11,286 nucleotides of DNA from Comamonadaceae bacterium (GCA_947460065.1 CANHGF010000050.1:1-11286), one strand, 5' to 3'. Counted from the stretch's first letter, positions 1 to 6,978 are shown. Program-made: numbers and translations. Notes: a model not told the origin generated them from the letters alone.

Positions 1-37
1 CCTACAGCTACAGCGCGAGGCCAGGGCTGGGAGTGGA

Positions 38-66
38 GTGGGAGCTGCGCCCTCGCAGCGATGGGG
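38..66 (+). repeat. REP-like hairpin repeat, copy 1
   Basis: A GTGGGA head (38-43) is followed by a perfect 6-bp stem, GCTGCG (44-49) with CGCAGC (54-59), around a CCCT loop (50-53), and then GATGGGG. The same layout with other stem bases occurs at 2388-2415, 6811-6845 and 6979-7005. It lies about 100 bp before the first gene. I see no gene in bases 1-170; a TGA at 126-128 in the frame of the first gene excludes an upstream ATG extension. Whether it acts as a terminator, an mRNA-stabilising hairpin or a RAYT-mobilised REP is not shown by the sequence. Confidence 0.75.
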
Positions 67-170
67 CGTTTGATCAGTGACCCCATCGCAACGAAGCACG
101 GTGCTACAGTGCCTCGACGATTTTCTGAGCCGGCCTGGCCCCGGGGCTGGCGCCGCTGTCCGTCCTGCAC

Positions 171-2360
171 ATGTCCATCCCGCCCGCACCCCAGCCGTCA
201 CTGCGCCGCGCCCTGAGCTCGAGCCGGCTGTGGCTGGCCGTGCTGCTGGCTGCGGCCCTGCTGTCGGCCTGGTTCTGGGGCAATTCCTGGCTCAGCCTGG
301 AGGGCTTGCGCCAGCACCAGCAGGACTGGGGGCTTTGGCAGGCCAGCCACCCCTGGCTGGCGCGAGCGGCGTTTGCAGCGGTCTATGTGCTGGTCACCGC
401 TTTATCCCTGCCGGGAGCGACGGTGCTGACGCTGGCCGGCGGCGCCCTGTTTGGCTGGCTTGAAGGCGCCATCGTGGTGCTTTTATCTGCCACCTTGGGG
501 GCCACCCTGGCCATGCTGATGGCGCGCTATCTGTTGCGCGACCTGGCTCGTCGTTACGCCGGCCGCTGGCATGCGGCGCTGGAGCGCGGCATGGCCCGCG
601 ACGGCAATTTTTATCTGCTGGCCCTGCGACTGCTGCCGGTCTTTCCCTTTTTTGCCGTCAACCTGGCCATGGGCCTGACGCAGATGCGGGCCAGCACCTT
701 CGCGCTGATCAGCCTGGTCGGCATGCTGCCGGCCACTTTGGTCTATGTGCATGCCGGCGGCGCACTCTCGCGCCTGCGTTCGGTGTCCGATGTGTGGTCG
801 GCCGACCTGCTGCTGGGCCTGATCGCTCTGGCCTTGCTGCCCTTGTTGATGCGCTGGGTCCTGCCCCACTGGCGTCGGCGCCGCGCCCTTGCGCGCTGGT
901 GGGATCAGAGGCCACAGCGCTTTGAACGCAATCTGGTAGTGATTGGCGCCGGTGCGGCGGGCCTAGTGGCCTCTTACATGGCCTCAGCCTTGCGGGCTAA
1001 GGTCACTTTGATCGAGGCCGAGCGGCTGGGCGGCGACTGCCTCCACCACGGCTGCGTGCCGAGCAAAGCGCTCATTCATGCCGCGCAGCAGATACATCAG
1101 GCGCGCCAGGCCGGGCAGTTCGGTGTGCAAGTGGGTGAGCCCGGCCTCGACTGGTCTGCGCTGATGCGGCGCATTGAGCAGGTCATCACTGCGATCGAAC
1201 CCCATGACAGTGCGCAGCGCTATACCGCGCTGGGCGTGGAGGTGCTGCATGGGCGCGCCCGCATCCTCAACCCCTGGACGGTGCAGGTGCAGGGCGCGCA
1301 GGGCACCCGGCAGCTGAGCACCCGCGCCATCGTGGTGGCCACCGGCAGTGCGCCGGTGCTGCCCGACTGGCCCGGCCTCGCTCAGGTGGCCGCCGTGACC
1401 AGCGACACGCTCTGGGACACTCTGGCAGGGCTGCAGCAGATGCCGCGCCGCATCCTGGTGGTCGGCGGTGGCGCCATGGGCTGCGAGCTCGCGCAGGCGC
1501 TGGCGCGCTTGGGCGCACAAGTGCACCTGGTGGAGCAGGGTGCTCAGCTGCTCGCGCAGGAAGATGAGGACGTCGGTCAAGCTGCACGACAGGCCCTGCA
1601 GGCCGACGGTGTGGATGTGCGCTTGCAAGCCACCGTACTGTCTTGCGGGCATGATGAAGAGGACCATGCCATGGTGCGCAGCGCTGGGGGTGAGCAGCGC
1701 ATCGAATTTGATCTGCTGCTGCTGGCGCTGGGTCGGCGGCCGCGCTGGCAGAGCCTGGGTCTGGAGGCGCTGGGCCTGCAGGAGTTTCAGGTCGACGAGT
1801 TTTTGGAAACCCCCATCCCCGGCATTTTTGCGGCCGGGGATGTGGCCGGTCAATGGCAACTCACCCACGCAGCGGGCCACCAGGGTTGGCATGCTGCGGT
1901 CAATGCCCTGCAGGGCGTGCGGCGACTGCGCGCCGATCAGGCCCTGATGCCCCAGACCCTGTTTCTCGATCCTCAGATCGCCCGTGTGGGCCTCAATGAA
2001 AAGCAGGCGCAGGCGCAGGGCCTGCGCTACGAGCTCACCCGTCTGGACATGGCCGACCTTGACCGCGCCATCATTGATGGGGCTCGCTCCGGCTTCATCA
2101 AGGTGCTGACCGCTGCCGGTAGTGATCGTCTGCTGGGCGTGAGCATCGTTGGCGAGCAGGCGGGTGAACTGCTGGCCGAATTTACCCTGGCCATGAACAA
2201 CGGTCTGGGCCTGCACCGCCTGCTCGCCAGTGTGCACGCCTACCCTACGCTGTCACAGGCCAACCAACTGGCCGCCGGCGCTCATCGCCGCGCCCACCAG
2301 CCCGGCTGGGCAGGACCCTGGCTGGAGCGCTTTCACGCCTGGCGGCGGGGCGGCAGTTAG
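171..2360 (+). CDS. TVP38/TMEM64-family membrane domain fused to MerA-like FAD disulfide oxidoreductase
   Basis: This 729-residue protein is a fusion. Residues about 20-235 are hydrophobic and carry a TVP38/TMEM64 (VTT, DedA-like) domain, including LPGATVLTLAGGALFG and a second block around LRLLPVFPFFAVNLAMG. Residues about 253 onward form a class I pyridine nucleotide-disulfide oxidoreductase: FAD-binding GAGAAG near 259-264, redox pair Cys290/Cys295 in GGDCLHHGCVPSK, NAD(P)-binding GGGAMG near 432-437, a late FAD motif IFAAGDVAG and a C-terminal dimerisation domain. The base His of the lipoamide-dehydrogenase HAHPTLSE motif is Tyr691 here (HAYPTLSQ, 689-696), and the Glu is Gln696. MerA also has Tyr at this place, but this protein lacks the MerA C-terminal Cys pair and N-terminal HMA domain. 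Hence a membrane-anchored dithiol/NAD(P)H oxidoreductase of unknown substrate is the safest call; mercury reduction is unproven. ATG at 171 is the first ATG after an in-frame TGA at 126-128; no clear Shine-Dalgarno is visible. Confidence 0.9.
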   Translation: MSIPPAPQPSLRRALSSSRLWLAVLLAAALLSAWFWGNSWLSLEGLRQHQQDWGLWQASHPWLARAAFAAVYVLVTALSLPGATVLTLAGGALFGWLEGAIVVLLSATLGATLAMLMARYLLRDLARRYAGRWHAALERGMARDGNFYLLALRLLPVFPFFAVNLAMGLTQMRASTFALISLVGMLPATLVYVHAGGALSRLRSVSDVWSADLLLGLIALALLPLLMRWVLPHWRRRRALARWWDQRPQRFERNLVVIGAGAAGLVASYMASALRAKVTLIEAERLGGDCLHHGCVPSKALIHAAQQIHQARQAGQFGVQVGEPGLDWSALMRRIEQVITAIEPHDSAQRYTALGVEVLHGRARILNPWTVQVQGAQGTRQLSTRAIVVATGSAPVLPDWPGLAQVAAVTSDTLWDTLAGLQQMPRRILVVGGGAMGCELAQALARLGAQVHLVEQGAQLLAQEDEDVGQAARQALQADGVDVRLQATVLSCGHDEEDHAMVRSAGGEQRIEFDLLLLALGRRPRWQSLGLEALGLQEFQVDEFLETPIPGIFAAGDVAGQWQLTHAAGHQGWHAAVNALQGVRRLRADQALMPQTLFLDPQIARVGLNEKQAQAQGLRYELTRLDMADLDRAIIDGARSGFIKVLTAAGSDRLLGVSIVGEQAGELLAEFTLAMNNGLGLHRLLASVHAYPTLSQANQLAAGAHRRAHQPGWAGPWLERFHAWRRGGS

Positions 2361-2387
2361 GGCAGGCACAGCAGCCTCAGGGCAGGA

Positions 2388-2415
2388 GTGGGAGCCACGC
2401 CCTCGCGACGATAGG
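2388..2415 (+). repeat. REP-like hairpin repeat, copy 2 (decayed)
   Basis: GTGGGA, GCCACG, loop CCCT, CGCGAC, GATAGGG. The stem has two A-C mismatches, both explicable as G-to-A changes from the perfect GCCGCG/CGCGGC stem of the copy at 6979-7005. It sits 27 bp after the stop codon of the TVP38 fusion gene, so it may fold at the 3' end of that transcript. Confidence 0.65.
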
Positions 2416-2442
2416 GCAGTCGATACAAGAACAGCGCTCCGT

Positions 2443-2520
2443 CGCAGGCCTGGGGTCAGCCCTCCCACAAGGTCGAGCTGTTCAGGCCAAGCTCCCATAA
2501 GGCCCAGCTCCCACAAGGCA
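2443..2520 (-). repeat. Cluster of GTGGGA-headed repeats upstream of selD
   Basis: On the minus strand three TTRTGGGAG heads occur (plus-strand TCCCAYAAGG starting at 2463, 2494 and 2510). Bases 2443-2470 are identical over 28 bp to a segment of the tandem array at 6839-6969. The two boxes at 2490-2503 and 2506-2519 share 13 of 14 bases at a 16-bp spacing. With the hairpin at 2388-2415 they fill most of the 191-bp gap between the two plus-strand genes, leaving little room for a conventional promoter; none was recognised. Confidence 0.7.
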
Positions 2521-2551
2521 GCGACAATGCCGTCTTTACCGCTTGCCCGCC

Positions 2552-4825
2552 ATGCAGACCCCTGAAACTCCGGTTGTGCGCGACATCGTCCTTGTGGGCG
2601 GTGGGCACAGCCATGCGGTGCTGCTGCGGCGTTGGGCCATGCGGCCACTGCCGGGGGTGCGGCTGACGCTGATTTGCCGTGACACGCACACCCCTTATTC
2701 GGGCATGCTGCCTGGTCATATTGCGGGTCACTACAGCTTTGAGCAGGTGCACATCGATCTGCGCACTCTGGTGCAAGCGGCCGGTGCGCGCTTTTTTCGC
2801 AGTGAGGTGATCGCTCTGGACCGCAGCGTGGGCCAGGTTGTGTGCGAGGGGCGCCCGCCGGTGCCCTATGACCGGGTATCGATCAATATCGGTGCCACGC
2901 CCCGGCTCGGCGTGCCGGGTGCGGCCAGCCATGCTCTGCCGGTCAAGCCCATCGATCGTTTTCACCAGCGCTGGCTGGAGTTGCTGGCGCGGGTTCGCAC
3001 GCACAGCGGCAAGCTGCGGCTGGCTGTCGTCGGCGCTGGCGCGGGCGGCGTTGAGTTGCTCCTGGCCATGCAGTGGCGCTTGCGTGCCGAGCTCAAGGCC
3101 CTCAGCCTTGATCCGGATGCGCTGGAGTTTCACCTCTACAGCAGCACCGCGCAGATTTTGCCCAGCCACAACGCCCGGGTGCAGCGCCACTTCACCGATC
3201 TGCTGCGCCAGCGCGGCGTGCAGCTGCATACCGCTCAGGCGGTGACCGAGGTTTGGGCTGGCTGCTTGCAGACAGCCAGTGGCCAGGTGTTTGATGCCGA
3301 TGCGGTGATCTGGGTCACCCAGGCCACCGGCGCACCCTGGCTGCGCGAGACTGGCCTGGCGCTCGATGAGGCCGGCTTCATCCGCGTCAACGAGAACTTG
3401 CAAAGCATCAGCGACGAGCGGGTGTTTGCCGCCGGCGATGTCCTCAGCTGGCCCCATGCGCAGCTTGAAAAAGCCGGTGTGTTCGCGGTGCGTCAGGCTA
3501 TGCCGCTGATGGACAACCTCAGGCGCAGCCTCTTGGCTCAGCCGCTGCGCCCCTATCGGCCGCAGCGCCGCTGGCTGGCCCTCATCAGTACCGGCGATGC
3601 CAATGCAGTGGCTTCGCGTGGCACTTTTTTTGCCCAAGGCCCCTGGGTTTGGCGCTGGAAAGACTGGATCGACCGCCGCTTCATGGCGCAGTTCGAGCAA
3701 TTGCCTGCAGCCATGGCACCGCCCCCCGTGCAGGCCCCGGCCTTGCCCCTGGAGGATGTCGAGCGCGAGCAGGTGCTGTCGGCCCAGGCCATGCGCTGCG
3801 GCGGCTGTGGCGCCAAGGTCAGCGCCAGCGTGCTGGCGCGGGTATTGGCGCGTTTGCAGCCCAGGCTGTCCAGCGATGTGCTGCTGGGCCTGAGCGCCGG
3901 TGATGACGCCGCGGTGCTGCGCCTGCCGCCGGGTCAGGCGCTGGTGCAGTCGGTGGATTTTTTCCGTGCTTTTATTGACGACCCGTATGTGTTCGGCCGT
4001 ATTGCCGCCAACCATGCGCTGGGCGATGTGTTTGCCATGGGCGCCCAGGCCCACAGTGCTCTGGCCCTGGCCACCGTGCCGCCCGGGCTGGAGTCGCGCA
4101 CCGAAGACCTGCTGCTGCAGATGATGAGCGGCGCACTGTCGGTGCTCGATGCCGCCGATTGCGCCTTGGTGGGCGGCCATACCGGCGAGGGGCAGGAGCT
4201 GGCGCTGGGCTTTTCGGTCAATGGCCTGATCCCGCAAGACCTGCAGGGCCTGATGAGCAAGGCGGGCCTGCAGCCCGGCGACAGCCTGATCCTGACCAAG
4301 CCTATCGGTACCGGCACCCTGCTGGTGGCACACCAGAAGCTGCGCGCGCGCGGACACTGGATAGACGCTGCGCTTGAGACCATGATGCAGTCCAGCCAGC
4401 TGGCCGCTCAGGTGCTGCGTGCGCATGGTGCGCGCGCCTGCACCGACCTGACTGGCTTCGGTTTGCTCGGCCACCTGCTGGAGATGAGCCGGCCCAGCGG
4501 TGTTGACCTGCGCTTGAAGCTATCGGCCCTGCCGGTGCTGGCCGGTGCGGCCGAATCTGCGGCGGCCGGGCATCTGAGCTCACTGCATGCGTCCAACGCC
4601 CAAATGGCATCGGCGCTGCAAATCAGTGCCGCCTGCGCCGGCCATCCGCACCTGCCCTTGCTGTTTGACCCGCAGACTGCTGGCGGCCTGCTCGCCGGCG
4701 TGCCAGTTGCCCAAAGCGCCGCCTGTTTGCGCGCGCTGCAGGCAGCAGGCTATACCCAGGCCTGTGTGATCGGGCAGGTGCTTGCGCGCAGCGCGGCACC
4801 GCAGCCGGTGCAGCTGGTGGTCTGA
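2552..4825 (+). CDS. selD: NDH-2-like FAD oxidoreductase / selenide, water dikinase fusion (SelD)
   Basis: This fusion of 757 residues should make selenophosphate from selenide and ATP, the selenium donor for selenocysteine and 2-selenouridine. Residues about 10-370 form a flavin-dependent oxidoreductase like NADH dehydrogenase-2: FAD motif VLVGGGHSHAV, TPYSGMLPGHIAGHY, second Rossmann motif VVGAGAGGVE and VFAAGDV. Residues about 415-757 are SelD: MRCGGCGAKV contains Cys419 and Lys422, matching essential Cys17 and Lys20 of E. coli SelD; the second, non-essential E. coli Cys19 is Ala. Further SelD blocks are GDDAAVL, NHALGDVFAMGAQ, VGGHTGEGQE, TDLTGFGLLGH and LLFDPQTAGG. Position 419 is an ordinary TGT codon, so no selenocysteine is needed. 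The start could be TTG 2543, but ATG 2552 is preferred. SelD with this flavoprotein domain is a known fusion type; the flavin domain may supply reduced selenium, which is inference. No selA, selB or mnmH is present here. Confidence 0.93.
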   Translation: MQTPETPVVRDIVLVGGGHSHAVLLRRWAMRPLPGVRLTLICRDTHTPYSGMLPGHIAGHYSFEQVHIDLRTLVQAAGARFFRSEVIALDRSVGQVVCEGRPPVPYDRVSINIGATPRLGVPGAASHALPVKPIDRFHQRWLELLARVRTHSGKLRLAVVGAGAGGVELLLAMQWRLRAELKALSLDPDALEFHLYSSTAQILPSHNARVQRHFTDLLRQRGVQLHTAQAVTEVWAGCLQTASGQVFDADAVIWVTQATGAPWLRETGLALDEAGFIRVNENLQSISDERVFAAGDVLSWPHAQLEKAGVFAVRQAMPLMDNLRRSLLAQPLRPYRPQRRWLALISTGDANAVASRGTFFAQGPWVWRWKDWIDRRFMAQFEQLPAAMAPPPVQAPALPLEDVEREQVLSAQAMRCGGCGAKVSASVLARVLARLQPRLSSDVLLGLSAGDDAAVLRLPPGQALVQSVDFFRAFIDDPYVFGRIAANHALGDVFAMGAQAHSALALATVPPGLESRTEDLLLQMMSGALSVLDAADCALVGGHTGEGQELALGFSVNGLIPQDLQGLMSKAGLQPGDSLILTKPIGTGTLLVAHQKLRARGHWIDAALETMMQSSQLAAQVLRAHGARACTDLTGFGLLGHLLEMSRPSGVDLRLKLSALPVLAGAAESAAAGHLSSLHASNAQMASALQISAACAGHPHLPLLFDPQTAGGLLAGVPVAQSAACLRALQAAGYTQACVIGQVLARSAAPQPVQLVV

Positions 4826-4885
4826 GCTTGGAAACGGCTTTGACCGCTTTGCGCTGGCGCCATTTTTTGCTTGATCACGGCTCGC

Positions 4886-5509
4886 TTATTTTTTCTCTTT
4901 CTTGATGCCCAGCGCGGCTTCCATGCCTATGTATTCGCAGCTTACGCCCTTGTGCCAGAACTCTGGCGGCGCCAGGCAGTGCTGGTAGAACTTCTCGCCC
5001 TTGAGGTCCGACAGAAAATAAGAGCGTAGGATGGCTTTGGTGGTGGGCACCAGGGTCACATTGCGGGCCAGTCCGCACTTGGCCTTGAAGACGCAGTCGT
5101 TGGCCTCGGTGGCGTCCTTGTACAGATGCAGCTTGATGCGGCCTGAGCCCATGCCCGATTTGGTGAAGCTCAGCGCGCAGGCGCTGCCATCCATCCGGTC
5201 GAGCCCATGCTGGCGCGCCAGGAAATTCATTTCTGCCAGAACCAGTTGCAGGAACCATTCGCCGACCACGCCGGCGCAGCTGTAATAGCTTTCCTTGACC
5301 TGGTCATAGATGAGCGGACCGGCTGGCATTTCCTTGCTGTCCAGGCGCAGCATAGGCTCGGGCCCGGCCGATGGCCCCAGGGACGGCAGGCGCGCGATCT
5401 CATGGTTGGAGACGAAGTCGGTTGGGTCCGAGCAGGCGTTCAAGCCAGCCAGGGCGGTGCCGATCAGGCACAGGGCCAGCAGGCGTTGCAGGAAGGGGCG
5501 CAGCTTCAT
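4886..5509 (-). CDS. Predicted cysteine-rich lipoprotein, function unknown
   Basis: I do not recognise this 207-residue protein. It begins MKLRPFLQRLLALCLIGTALAG, a signal peptide with basic residues and a hydrophobic core, ending in a lipobox-like LNAC with Cys26 as the predicted lipidated residue. The mature part has six more cysteines (in SYYSCAG, GSACALS, NDCVFKAKCG, YQHCLAP and VSCEYIG), enough for three disulfides in the periplasm, and it ends in a very basic KKEKK tail. Asn at the -2 lipobox place is not the commonest residue, so lipidation is likely but not certain. ATG 5509 is chosen over an upstream TTG at 5530 because it puts the signal peptide at the N-terminus. The gene lies 36 bp after the CMD-family gene and may be cotranscribed with it. 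It converges on selD, with 60 bp between the stop codons. Confidence 0.75.
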   Translation of the reverse strand: MKLRPFLQRLLALCLIGTALAGLNACSDPTDFVSNHEIARLPSLGPSAGPEPMLRLDSKEMPAGPLIYDQVKESYYSCAGVVGEWFLQLVLAEMNFLARQHGLDRMDGSACALSFTKSGMGSGRIKLHLYKDATEANDCVFKAKCGLARNVTLVPTTKAILRSYFLSDLKGEKFYQHCLAPPEFWHKGVSCEYIGMEAALGIKKEKK

Positions 5510-5545
5510 CACGGGGTCATGGTCGCACAAAAGCGCGCGGTCGTA

Positions 5546-6133
5546 TCAAACCGGACCGGCTGGCAGCGAGCCGGTCAGCAGCGGCAAGGGCGCCGCAGCG
5601 GTGCTCGGCGCCGGGGTGCGGCTGGCATTCATCACCATCGACAGCAGGGCGTAGTAGCCGTTGATGCCGATCAGATCGACGGCCCCTTGCTCGCCCAGCA
5701 GATTGACCACCCGCGCCCAGCTCGCATCGCTCACGCCCTGGTTACGATGCAGCTCGGTCGAGAAAGCATATACGGCCGCCTCGTCAGCGGGCAGGTCCAC
5801 AGGCTGGCGGCCCTGTGCGATCGCTTCAATCGTCGCCTCCGCCACCCCAGCCTTCTGGGCAATCGGTGCGTGGATGGCCCATTCCACCTGCTGTGACCAC
5901 TGGCGGGCGGTGATCAGAATCGCCAGCTCCGACAGGCGCAGCACCAGGGTGCTGCGGTAGCGCAGGTATTCGCCCATGCGCTGGGCATGGCCCATCAGCT
6001 CTGGGCTGCGCAGCAGCGGGATGAAGGGCGAGATCAGCGCACCGCGGGGCCCGTCGATCACAGCCTGCGCCTCGCGCTTTTGCTCGTGGCTCCATTGCGC
6101 CTCGGGGATGGGGGGAAGTCGGTCAAAGCTCAT
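5546..6133 (-). CDS. Carboxymuconolactone decarboxylase (CMD)-family protein
   Basis: The 195-residue protein has the CMD/AhpD-like core: LRLSELAILITARQW followed by QVEWAIHAPIAQKAGV (about 66-95), then an alpha-helical region ending in GINGYYALLSMVMNA. Glu69, Glu84 and His88 sit where the gamma-carboxymuconolactone decarboxylase family keeps acid and His residues. The CxxC pair that makes AhpD a peroxidase partner is absent (SQQVEW instead), so a thiol-peroxidase role is unlikely. True decarboxylases are usually shorter (about 130 residues), and relatives of this longer form are mostly uncharacterised. The last 20 residues are rich in Pro and Ala and probably disordered. The start is ATG 6133, 9 bp after the VOC gene's stop, with a weak purine-rich GAAAGA before it, so the two are very likely cotranscribed. 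It may act on a small cyclic or lactone intermediate; this is inferred from family and context only. Confidence 0.85.
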   Translation of the reverse strand: MSFDRLPPIPEAQWSHEQKREAQAVIDGPRGALISPFIPLLRSPELMGHAQRMGEYLRYRSTLVLRLSELAILITARQWSQQVEWAIHAPIAQKAGVAEATIEAIAQGRQPVDLPADEAAVYAFSTELHRNQGVSDASWARVVNLLGEQGAVDLIGINGYYALLSMVMNASRTPAPSTAAAPLPLLTGSLPAGPV

Positions 6134-6142
6134 CAGGGTCTT

Positions 6143-6733
6143 TCAGTGTGGGTCTGAGTCGGACGTCTGGGGTGGCAAGCCCATGCGCGTGCGCATGCGG
6201 GCCTGCCAAACCCCGCGCGAGCAAAAGCCCGGCCGGCTGCGGGCCATGGCTTCAGATTGCGCGAGGATGGCCTCGTCCGGTTGATCGAGTGAGATGGCCT
6301 CGCGCAGCGGCTGCTCGCAGTACCAGGGTGTGTCCATGAAGATTTCCAGCCGATTGCCTTCCGGGTCGCGCAAGTAAAGGGAAATCGCATTGCCATGCGT
6401 CACGCTCACCAGTTCGCTGACATCGGGCTCGGCCTGCATGCGCTCGTGTACCGCCCGCAGGGTGCTCAGGTCAGGCACGCGCAGCGAGATCTGGTTGATC
6501 AGGTTAAAGCCTGGCCCCTCGGGCCGGCCGCTGGCCAGCACCAGTTGGTGGTGCTCGCTGGGGTCGCGGCTGAGAAACAGCAACTGCACCGAACCGAGCA
6601 GGCCCCGGTCGGTTTCGGTAAAGCCCAGCGCCTGCATATAAAAGCGGCCCATGCGATCAAGGTCACGCACATAGATGCCCAGGTGGCTCAGGCTCAGTGC
6701 GCCGCTGCGGTTCAAGGGGTGGGTGGTGGACAT
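6143..6733 (-). CDS. VOC-superfamily protein (glyoxalase/extradiol dioxygenase-like)
   Basis: With ATG 6733 the protein has 196 residues. Two beta-alpha-beta-beta-beta modules of the vicinal-oxygen-chelate fold are visible: LSHLGIYVRDLDRMGRFY opens the first (about 15-32) and NQISLRVPDLSTL the second (about 80-92), ending at DPEGNRLEIFMD (123-134). Predicted metal ligands are His17, His62, Gln81 and Glu130. At the second-module position where extradiol enzymes have His, this protein has Gln81. Gln is a known ligand in some glyoxalases, so a metal site is still plausible but ring cleavage is less sure. The reading frame is open up to 6844 with another ATG at 6772, but that extension runs towards the repeat array and has no VOC homology by eye; ATG 6772 cannot be excluded. 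About 55 C-terminal residues follow the domain, without a recognisable motif. It leads the VOC-CMD pair. Confidence 0.87.
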   Translation of the reverse strand: MSTTHPLNRSGALSLSHLGIYVRDLDRMGRFYMQALGFTETDRGLLGSVQLLFLSRDPSEHHQLVLASGRPEGPGFNLINQISLRVPDLSTLRAVHERMQAEPDVSELVSVTHGNAISLYLRDPEGNRLEIFMDTPWYCEQPLREAISLDQPDEAILAQSEAMARSRPGFCSRGVWQARMRTRMGLPPQTSDSDPH

Positions 6734-6810
6734 ATCGGTTTTGGCTGGGGCGCGGCTGTTGCTGAGCTTCATTATCCCGCTGCCCTCAAATCCTTTTGCC
6801 GGGGGCCATT

Positions 6811-6845
6811 CACGGCCCCATCGCGCCGAGGGCGGCGCTCCCACA
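6811..6845 (-). repeat. REP-like hairpin repeat, copy 4 (inverted)
   Basis: On the minus strand it reads TGTGGGA, GCGCCG, CCCT, CGGCGC, GATGGGG. In plus coordinates the perfect 6-bp stem is 6823-6828 with 6833-6838 around AGGG (6829-6832). The stem differs from that of the other copies yet is fully paired, and the loop and flanks are the same. It adjoins the tandem array at 6839-6969 and lies about 78 bp upstream of the VOC start. Confidence 0.75.
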
Positions 6846-6969
6846 ACATCCAGCGCAGAGGCCTGGGGTCAGCCCTCCCACAACATCCAGCGCAGGCCTG
6901 GGGTCAGCCCTCCCACAACATCCAGCGCAGGCCTAGGGTCAGCCCTCTCACAGCACCCAGCTCAGCCTT
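6839..6969 (-). repeat. 35-bp tandem repeat array, about 3.5 copies
   Basis: Units begin at 6839 (37 bp, with an extra AG), 6876 (35 bp), 6911 (35 bp) and 6946 (degenerate, about 25 bp). In the plus direction each has TCCCACAACATCCAGCGCAG and then GCCTGGGGTCAGCCC; unit 3 has one G-to-A change. On the minus strand every unit starts with a GTGGGAGGGCTGACCC head, so the array is made of a second type of GTGGGA element. The 303 bp between the ECH stop and the VOC start (6734-7035) hold this array, two hairpin repeats and no gene that I can support. Confidence 0.85.
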
Positions 6970-6978
6970 GTGTCGGGT

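Noticed and set aside
984..2237. 417-codon open frame antisense to the TVP38/oxidoreductase gene
   Set aside because: It is a high-GC antisense shadow with no domain, while the plus strand shows conserved FAD, NAD and disulfide motifs throughout.
3797..3817. Selenocysteine codon in SelD
   Set aside because: The catalytic position is TGT (3806-3808); there is no in-frame TGA.
2456..4474. Very long open frame (672 codons) antisense to selD
   Set aside because: Its product is low in recognisable motifs and rich in Gln, His, Ala and Arg, as expected opposite a GC-rich gene. Its C-terminal end runs into the repeat cluster. The plus strand carries a clear SelD fusion.
4826..4885. Intrinsic terminator between the convergent genes (GCGCTGGCGC followed by T6 at about 4850-4868)
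   Set aside because: The possible stem is only four base pairs with a two-base loop, too short for a convincing terminator. Termination there remains plausible because the genes converge.
6734..6844. N-terminal extension of the VOC protein beginning in the hairpin repeat
   Set aside because: The most distal start codon lies within the repeat at 6811-6845, and the added residues have no VOC similarity. ATG 6772 remains a weaker alternative.
6839..6969. CRISPR array
   Set aside because: Successive units are almost identical over their whole 35 bp, with no variable spacers and no cas gene nearby.
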